Assembly: GCF_004793475.1 (NCBI RefSeq)
Contig: NZ_SRYZ01000034.1
Span: 1-41,046 of the forward strand
DNA from: Bacteroides muris (ex Afrizal et al. 2022)
GTDB taxonomy: Bacteria; Bacteroidota; Bacteroidia; Bacteroidales; Bacteroidaceae
Direction: 5' to 3'
Length of the DNA: 41,046 bases
Shown: one piece after another, positions 35,025 through 41,046 of the stretch
How the letters are laid out: every line of letters begins with the position of its first letter
Numbering within the stretch: position 1 is the stretch's first letter
The notes under the pieces: model-generated
What the model was told of the DNA's origin: nothing
The model's database searches: none
Seen by the model: the letters and a program-made list of their open reading frames with translations, nothing else
Program-made: the position numbers and the translations under genes

Positions 35025-36197
35025 TTATTTCACCACACCGGTATCGTTGGCATCTACACCCGGAGTACCGAACTTGACATACAATTTCTGTCCTCCAAGC
35101 ACTTGTACACTATATTCGCTACCTACACTTTCAGCCCAGTTGTTAGGCATGTCAACATTACGCCAGTACAGACTGCCTTCGAAGAGGGTGAACTCCGTAC
35201 GCCACCATTCATACGTTCCTACTTTCACATAAGCACGCATCTCACCTCCTCCGGTAAATGCCGGCGATACCCACTCGCCCGTAGCGTCTGCAGGAGCCGT
35301 CAGTTGCGATGCCGGATCTGAATCATCCCAAGAAGATGTAGCGGCACCAATGATGTAAACTGCTCCCGGATAAACATTCAATGTATAGTCTATCGCTTCA
35401 CCGTTAATCTTAGCATCGAAGCACAGCACATACCAACCTTCGTTTGCAACTTTAATGTTGCCTCCGTTGTCAGAAAGACCGGCACCTACCTCATCATTGA
35501 ACTTGTTAATATCGGCATATCCCAACCATTGTTCCGGATAAGTACCCCATTTGAATTCTGCTCCGTCAGTCAGATACACCATGGCAAAGTAATGTCCGTC
35601 CAAACCAAATGTCTTGGCAAGCGGCTTCCAAGTCTTCCAAGCTTCACCAATGCTCGACCCACATACGTAAAGAGTTTCAGGAAGAGCTATGTCCGGAGCC
35701 TGATAGGTAGCTACCACTTGCAGTTTGATAACATTGGAATAGCAGTTCCCAAGTTCCAATCCGTTCACATTGGCATGCAAGCGAACATAAATGTCTCTCA
35801 CTTCACCGGAAGGATATTCCACGCCTTCATTGGCTTCCTGGAACATGGTCACAACCGCATTGTTCAGTTTGCTGCCCGACACGCTGACAACAGTTGAGAT
35901 AGAGCTTGTCAAAACAGTATATACAGGCTCTTCTGCCGTAAAGTCTTCAAAAGACATTTGCAAATCATAGTTCACGCTCAGAGGCATGCCACCGTAATCA
36001 GGCTGACTGGTAGTAAACTTCAACTCGTCGGTAGCCAGCAAATCCAGCACATTATTGGCTGCATTGGCAGGCATATTCAATACAAATCCTGTAGTATTTT
36101 CGTGGAATACAGGGTTGCTATCCATATCATTCTCACAAGAGGCGACCATCACCATTGTCAGAATAGGAAGCAACATTCCTAACCATATTTTTTTCAT
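35025..36197 (-). CDS. susE: SusE-like surface glycan-binding lipoprotein
   Basis: A 390-residue lipoprotein with signal end VASC (Cys21) followed by END. The N-terminal SusE domain contains FVLNMPANAANNVLDLLATDELKFTTSQPDYGG, typical of the family. Two starch-binding-type modules follow: ETLYVCGSSIGEAWKTWKPL with AEFKWGTYPEQW, and VYIIGAATSSWDDSDP, ending GTYEWWRTEFTLFEGSLYWRN. SusE and SusF hold starch near the transporter. It lies 39 bp after susD and 35 bp before susF. Confidence 0.9.
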   Translation of the reverse strand: MKKIWLGMLLPILTMVMVASCENDMDSNPVFHENTTGFVLNMPANAANNVLDLLATDELKFTTSQPDYGGMPLSVNYDLQMSFEDFTAEEPVYTVLTSSISTVVSVSGSKLNNAVVTMFQEANEGVEYPSGEVRDIYVRLHANVNGLELGNCYSNVIKLQVVATYQAPDIALPETLYVCGSSIGEAWKTWKPLAKTFGLDGHYFAMVYLTDGAEFKWGTYPEQWLGYADINKFNDEVGAGLSDNGGNIKVANEGWYVLCFDAKINGEAIDYTLNVYPGAVYIIGAATSSWDDSDPASQLTAPADATGEWVSPAFTGGGEMRAYVKVGTYEWWRTEFTLFEGSLYWRNVDMPNNWAESVGSEYSVQVLGGQKLYVKFGTPGVDANDTGVVK

Positions 36198-36235
36198 ATT
36201 ATTGTTCCTAATTTAATGATTCGACAAATCTTCTA

Positions 36236-37912
36236 TTAATAACGCGGATTCTGAGTCAGATTCTCATTACCGTTGATGTCATCGGCCGGAATAGGATATA
36301 CATTAAAGTAACTTTCCACGCCTCTGCCTTCGGCTACACCGCCTTTGAAATCCCAGACATATTCATCACCGGTGAAAAGCCCGAAACGTACCAAGTCGCT
36401 GCGACGGCGTCCTTCCATATAGAACTCACGGCACCACTCGTCAATGATATATCTTTCAGTGATGGTGGCAGGAGTAGAAGCACCTGCACGGTCGCGCAGT
36501 ACCTTGATGTCATCGTATGCCTGCTGAGGATCTCCGCTCAGACGGAACTTGGCCTCGGCACGAGTCAGATACATTTCGGCATAACGGAACAAAGGAATAT
36601 CCACGTCGGGGAATTCGTTGTGTGAAGTCGGCTCACCATCCGTACGGATATTGCTCCATTTCACGATGGCCAGACCGGAATTGAAACCTGCAATCTGATC
36701 GGTCTGCAACTTACGGAGTCCGCCACCGCAACCGGAATAGAAGAGCGCACGCTGGTCGTTGGCTGCTCTCTGAACATCCTTGGTGGTGGTACCAGCAGCC
36801 TCATCAAGTGCAATGATGTCGGCTTCAGTAGCCCCTTTAGGTGCCTCAACGGTAGCAAGCGGACAATCTTCGATAGTCGGGAAGAATTTCTGCACCAAAG
36901 CCGCACGTGAGAAGTTACAACTCCAACCGTTGGAAGTACCCATGTAAGGCATTCCGGTGATACGAGTGGAACTTACCAGATAGTTGGCACCGCTATAGCT
37001 TTTGGTCTTAACGCCGTCCTGACGGATAGGGAAGATGATTTCTCTCATGGCCTGCGTGTTCTGGTCATTATCGGCCATAAATACTTGTTCATAGCCTGTA
37101 TAACCGTTCTTCGTGGTTTTGGAGAGTTCATATTTGCCATCAAGCAGGTTACAGTAATCGATGGCTTTCTGATAGTCTTTCACTGCACCTTTGGTGTAAA
37201 CCTCGGAGTTCAATGCCAAACGGGCATGAAGCATATAAGCGGCTCCGCGGTCGGCACGACCAAAGTTCGTGGAATTGTTAAACTCGCCCACTTCGGCAAG
37301 TTGCGGTTCTATCTCGGTCAGTTCCTTGTCAATCCAGTCATAAAGTTCCTTGCCTGCTTTCTCTACCGGATATTCATAAATGTCGAAATTAGTCTTGAAA
37401 GGCGCCTTTCCCCAAAGGTCGAGGAAATACCACATGTGAAGCGCACGCAAGAAGCGTACTTCGGCACGATAACGCTTATAATCGGCCTCTTCCGCCTTAC
37501 CTTCTGTATTCTCAAGATAGAAATTGCAAAGTGTCACGTCAAATGCCAGACGCTGGAAAGCCCACTGCACGCGGACTGATGAAGAAGTCCAGCCGATATT
37601 GGTAATCTGAGGAATATCGACATCGGTCTGCCATGCCCAAAGGCACTCGTCCGTACAAAGTTCCTGCAAGTTGAAGGTGGTACGATAGAAACCGCTTTCT
37701 CCTTCATCACTGCTGATGTCACCACTACCGGCAGGACCTCTCTGTCCGGTCAGACCCAATGTGCTGTAAACTTTCGCCAGCAGTTCCATGTCTCCGTAAG
37801 TAGAGCTGGATTGCGGGTCGACAGAAGATATATTCAAGTCGTTGATACACGACGTTGTCACTCCACCCATCAGAAGGGCGGCAAGGACTGTTTTCAAAAA
37901 TATATGTTTCAT
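36236..37912 (-). CDS. susD: SusD-like starch-binding lipoprotein
   Basis: A 558-residue surface lipoprotein that binds oligosaccharide and closes over the SusC barrel. The signal ends TTSC (Cys22) followed by INDLNISSVDPQSS. The SusD fold is supported by DYKRYRAEVRFLRALHMWYFLDLWG, AAYMLHARLALNSEVY, FRYAEMYLTRAEAKFRL and IDEWCREFYMEGRRRSDLVRFG near the C-terminus. Length is close to that of B. thetaiotaomicron SusD (551 as I recall). It starts 22 bp after the susC stop. Confidence 0.93.
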   Translation of the reverse strand: MKHIFLKTVLAALLMGGVTTSCINDLNISSVDPQSSSTYGDMELLAKVYSTLGLTGQRGPAGSGDISSDEGESGFYRTTFNLQELCTDECLWAWQTDVDIPQITNIGWTSSSVRVQWAFQRLAFDVTLCNFYLENTEGKAEEADYKRYRAEVRFLRALHMWYFLDLWGKAPFKTNFDIYEYPVEKAGKELYDWIDKELTEIEPQLAEVGEFNNSTNFGRADRGAAYMLHARLALNSEVYTKGAVKDYQKAIDYCNLLDGKYELSKTTKNGYTGYEQVFMADNDQNTQAMREIIFPIRQDGVKTKSYSGANYLVSSTRITGMPYMGTSNGWSCNFSRAALVQKFFPTIEDCPLATVEAPKGATEADIIALDEAAGTTTKDVQRAANDQRALFYSGCGGGLRKLQTDQIAGFNSGLAIVKWSNIRTDGEPTSHNEFPDVDIPLFRYAEMYLTRAEAKFRLSGDPQQAYDDIKVLRDRAGASTPATITERYIIDEWCREFYMEGRRRSDLVRFGLFTGDEYVWDFKGGVAEGRGVESYFNVYPIPADDINGNENLTQNPRY

Positions 37913-37933
37913 CTTTAATATGCTTTAAATGGA

Positions 37934-40900
37934 TTAGAAATTCAAGTTCAAGCCAATCTGAATGCTGAAAGGACGCGGATAGGGATTAGAATCGATGCCG
38001 TTTGACACTTCCGGGTCGATACCTTTGTACTTGGAGATGATGAAAGGATTCTGTGCTGTCACGAATGCACGGCCTGAGCATGTTTCATGACCGCCAACCT
38101 TGAACAGTGCCGGGAACGAATAACCCAAAGTGATGTTAGAACACTTCAAGAACGAAGCGTTACGAACAAAATAATCGCTCAGATAGTTGTCGTTACCAGC
38201 TCCCACACCGGTGAAGCCCAATGCTACAGCTTCCGGAGTCGTGTTGTGCAGCGTACTGTTAGTGTACAAACCGGATTGGCTGACCACTGCACGGTTTGAC
38301 AAGAAGTCATAATAAACATAGTTGCCAAGAGAAGCACGGAAAGACATGCTCAAATCCCAATTCTTGTAAAGGAACTTGGTTGTAAGACCCATAATGACAT
38401 CAGCAGAGGGTTTCTTGTAGAAATAGCGGTCACCATCGTCGATGCGTCCATTACCGTCACGGTCCACGTACATGCCCTCGATAGGTTTGCCGTTCTCGTC
38501 ATATACTTGTTGGTATACAAAGAACGAGTTAACGGGTTCACCGACTTTGTTTGCTTGAATTCGAGTACTATTACCACGGCTGATGTTGGTACTTTGTACG
38601 ATCTGATAGAAATTGTCATCACCACCTACCAAGTCGGTAATTTCATTATGATTCCAAGCAATGTTATAACTCAAGTCCCAAGTGAAATCCTTTGTCACAA
38701 TGGGTTTGGCATTGATAGAGAATTCCAAACCATAGTTCTTCAATGAGCCGATATTTTTTGTCAGTACGGAACCGAACTGCATACCTACAGGAATTGTAAC
38801 CGTGTTCAGCAAGTCTTTGGTTTCACGATAGTAACCATCAACATTGGCAGTGATGCGATTGTTCAGGAAACCCAAATCGATACCGGCGTTGTAAGTGGTA
38901 GTAGTCTCCCACTTCAAGTCGGGATTGTAAGCCGACGGGCGCATGGTACCGTAATAAATATCACCAAAAGGATATTGGGCATAAGAATCGCTGACGGTAT
39001 AATGAGTGACATAACCAAAGTCCGTACCTATATCCTGTTGACCGGTCATACCCCAGCCCAAGCGCAACTTGAATTCATTCCACCAAGTGAGATCTTTCAT
39101 GAACGCCTCTTCATTGATTTTCCATGCAAACGCTACTGAAGGAAAGTACCCCCATCTGTTGTCTTCGTGGAAACGTGAAGAACCGTCGGCACGGAACGTA
39201 GCCGTAAGCATGTATCTATTAAGCAACGTATAATTCAAACGACCGAAATAAGATACCAAAGAGTAGTGCGTAGCCCATTCCTGCTCTTTTCTTGAGCTTG
39301 GATTGTATGCCTCACCGGTATAAGGGTCTGTACCTTGGCCATAGTTGTAACCGTTGCGGTGGTAGTGGCTCTCTTCTGCACCTACCATGACATCAAAGTT
39401 ATGGGCTCCAATCTCTTTCATGTACTGGGCATAGGCATTAGCAGTAATACTATACTTATAATACTGGGTCACACCGTTCCATCCATAATAGTTATTGGAA
39501 TAAGAATACTTGGAGATTATATCATCCTGCTTACTTTCCGTGTACTGACCTCCATAGCTGGCGTGCAGATGCAGGTCTTCAAAACCATGAATCTTATAGT
39601 CAGCCTCAATATTGCCCGTGAAGTCATTGGCGGCAGCTTCCGTATCCTTCATTTTCAAGAGAGCCAACGGATTCTGCGGAGCATTGGGATTATTGGTGTA
39701 CAACCATTCCGAATTGAAATTCTGAGGAGTCTGTGAGTACTGGAAATAACCGCCGAAGAAGGGAGAGCGAGGATTGTCGGCAGCGAAATAGACGGGTTGT
39801 GTCGGGTCCATGGAAAGAGCTGCACCAATGGCGCCACCTGCGTCCGCATAGCGGTCTTTCTCGTACATATACTTGGCATTAACCTTCAGATTCAGATGGT
39901 TATCGAAGAAAGACGGAGAAAGATTCAGGCCGACATTGGCACGACGCATCCAGGAAGTCTCTACAATACCATCGGAAGAGTTGTAGCCCACGCTCAAACG
40001 ATAAGGCATATTTTTCAAGCCACCGGATATCGAGACATTGTGATTGTGAGAGATGGCAGTACGGAATATCTGGTCTTGCCAGTCGGTATTGGCATCGCCC
40101 AAGCCTACGGTGCCGGCATTCTCTCCCCACATGCCATTAACAAGTGCGCGAAACTCGTCACCGTCGAGCACATCGTATTTCTTCTGAATCATGGAAATTG
40201 TCATGTCGCCATTGTAAGATACCTTAGGAGCAGAACCGCTCTTACCTTTCTTGGTAGTGATGATGATAACACCGTTCGAAGCACGACTACCATAGATTGC
40301 TGTAGCAGAAGCATCCTTCAAGACCGTAAAGGTCTCAATATCACTTGGATTGACCATAGCCAAAACGTTACTCATACCTGTTGCCGTGTTGTTATCGATA
40401 GTCAAGCCATCAATGACAATCAACGGGTCGTTCGAGGCATTCAGAGAAGAACCGCCGCGCACGCGAATTTGAGCACCGGAACCCGGAGTACCACCAGAAG
40501 TAATGACATCGACACCGGCCACCTTACCGACCAACATGTCTTGTGCATTGTTTGTGATACCTTTACTGAGTTCATCCGGCTTGATAGCAGTAACCGAACC
40601 GGTAAGGTCATCTTTCTTTGTGCGTCCATAGCCCACAACCACAACTTCGTCCAGCATTTCGCTATCTTCTACCAAAGTTACAATGATACTGGGAGCCGCA
40701 GCCACTTCCTGAGTCTTATAACCGATGAAAGAAATAACCAAAGTGGCTCCTTTCGGAACATTCAATGAGAAGTTACCGTCAAAGTCGGTAATAGTACCAT
40801 TTGTAGCATTCCCTTTTTCCACTATACTCGCGCCTATCACGCCACCCAAGGCATCTTTCACATGCCCTTTCACAGTGATGTTCTGTGCATAAGCGCCTAC

Positions 40901-40966
40901 AGACAAGAATAACCCTAACATTAGGGTAAGAATCGTTTGACAGATTCTAAGATTAACTTGCTTCAT
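37934..40966 (-). CDS. susC: SusC-like TonB-dependent transporter
   Basis: An outer-membrane importer of 1010 residues. Signal peptide (about 1-27, ending SVGAYA), carboxypeptidase-like domain (about 30-105, ITVKGHVKDALGGVIGASIVEKG to SFIGYKTQEV), TonB-box-like DEVVVVGYGRTKKDDLTGSV, plug (about 115-225, IRVRGGSSLNASNDPLIVIDGL, NPSDIETFTVLKDASATAIYG), then the barrel ending SIQIGLNLNF with terminal Phe. It is the first gene of the visible susCDEF operon. The region 40967-41046 upstream has a TAACTTTA box near 40985 and a small GCGAT/ATCGC inverted repeat (41002-41015), but the promoter may lie beyond the window. Confidence 0.95.
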   Translation of the reverse strand: MKQVNLRICQTILTLMLGLFLSVGAYAQNITVKGHVKDALGGVIGASIVEKGNATNGTITDFDGNFSLNVPKGATLVISFIGYKTQEVAAAPSIIVTLVEDSEMLDEVVVVGYGRTKKDDLTGSVTAIKPDELSKGITNNAQDMLVGKVAGVDVITSGGTPGSGAQIRVRGGSSLNASNDPLIVIDGLTIDNNTATGMSNVLAMVNPSDIETFTVLKDASATAIYGSRASNGVIIITTKKGKSGSAPKVSYNGDMTISMIQKKYDVLDGDEFRALVNGMWGENAGTVGLGDANTDWQDQIFRTAISHNHNVSISGGLKNMPYRLSVGYNSSDGIVETSWMRRANVGLNLSPSFFDNHLNLKVNAKYMYEKDRYADAGGAIGAALSMDPTQPVYFAADNPRSPFFGGYFQYSQTPQNFNSEWLYTNNPNAPQNPLALLKMKDTEAAANDFTGNIEADYKIHGFEDLHLHASYGGQYTESKQDDIISKYSYSNNYYGWNGVTQYYKYSITANAYAQYMKEIGAHNFDVMVGAEESHYHRNGYNYGQGTDPYTGEAYNPSSRKEQEWATHYSLVSYFGRLNYTLLNRYMLTATFRADGSSRFHEDNRWGYFPSVAFAWKINEEAFMKDLTWWNEFKLRLGWGMTGQQDIGTDFGYVTHYTVSDSYAQYPFGDIYYGTMRPSAYNPDLKWETTTTYNAGIDLGFLNNRITANVDGYYRETKDLLNTVTIPVGMQFGSVLTKNIGSLKNYGLEFSINAKPIVTKDFTWDLSYNIAWNHNEITDLVGGDDNFYQIVQSTNISRGNSTRIQANKVGEPVNSFFVYQQVYDENGKPIEGMYVDRDGNGRIDDGDRYFYKKPSADVIMGLTTKFLYKNWDLSMSFRASLGNYVYYDFLSNRAVVSQSGLYTNSTLHNTTPEAVALGFTGVGAGNDNYLSDYFVRNASFLKCSNITLGYSFPALFKVGGHETCSGRAFVTAQNPFIISKYKGIDPEVSNGIDSNPYPRPFSIQIGLNLNF

Positions 40967-41046
40967 GCATTTAATAAATTAAAGTTAACAATACTACTGG
41001 TGCGATAAAAATCGCGTTCGTTTAGAAATCATCAAATAAAGAGAGT
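40967..41046 (-). promoter_or_regulatory. susC upstream region, incomplete
   Basis: The minus strand carries TAACTTTA (plus 40982-40989), one base off the -7 consensus. A 5-bp inverted repeat GCGAT-AAAA-ATCGC lies at 41002-41015. The window ends here, so neither a regulator gene nor a full promoter can be judged. Confidence 0.3.

Overview
The window looks like a chromosomal piece of a gut Bacteroides (phylum Bacteroidota). The evidence is two SusC/SusD outer-membrane pairs, Bacteroides-type -7 boxes (TAnnTTTG, once with a well-spaced -33 TTTG) in place of E. coli-type promoters, lipoproteins whose Cys is followed by Asp or Asn, and conserved housekeeping genes (ffh, folD, pheS, nth, pgk, kdsC, maf) with Bacteroides-like sequences. 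The species cannot be fixed from the sequence alone.

Positions 1-8500 are a decay zone around two intact housekeeping genes. The left edge carries ends of three mobile-element genes (a tyrosine recombinase, an IS66-type transposase and an IS5-type transposase). ffh and folD follow as an operon. A third gene of that operon, a CapA-family protein, has been split by an IS1182-type element, and removing the element plus one CATG copy rejoins its reading frame exactly. tRNA-His(GTG), a decayed urea-transporter gene and an intact Fsr-like MFS exporter come next.

Positions 8500-16300 (minus strand) hold a large zinc metalloprotease followed by a SusC-like transporter and a SusD-like lipoprotein, which suggests import of a peptide or glycoprotein-derived ligand. 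Positions 16300-25716 (plus strand) run pheS, an MFS transporter, nth, pgk, a phosphate-selective-type porin, a DASS/SLC13 anion symporter and a TPR protein. Positions 25713-28814 (minus strand) hold a probable operon: nitroreductase, a small four-helix membrane protein, a Rossmann/DUF2520 protein, a KdsC-like phosphatase and Maf. A divergent GNAT/FemAB-like gene follows at 28974.

Positions 29969-40966 (minus strand) are a starch-utilisation-like locus, susC-susD-susE-susF-GH53-susG. SusC and SusD bind and import glycan, SusE and SusF are surface glycan-binding lipoproteins, and the GH13 enzyme keeps the SusG catalytic triad and an inserted CBM58-like region. The unusual part is a GH53 (beta-1,4-galactanase-type) gene between susF and susG, set off by a perfect 16-bp terminator hairpin and a 300-bp gap with its own promoter-like box. 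susA, susB and susR are not in the window and could lie beyond its right edge.

Five gaps between genes contain unrelated sequences with a similar layout: short direct units and/or inverted arms around a loop. One of them supplies the last codons and the stop of the metalloprotease. I found no CRISPR array, toxin-antitoxin pair, phage module or clear defence system, and nothing I would call a wholly new system. The GH53-containing sus locus, the metalloprotease-SusCD operon and the intergenic repeats are the best leads.
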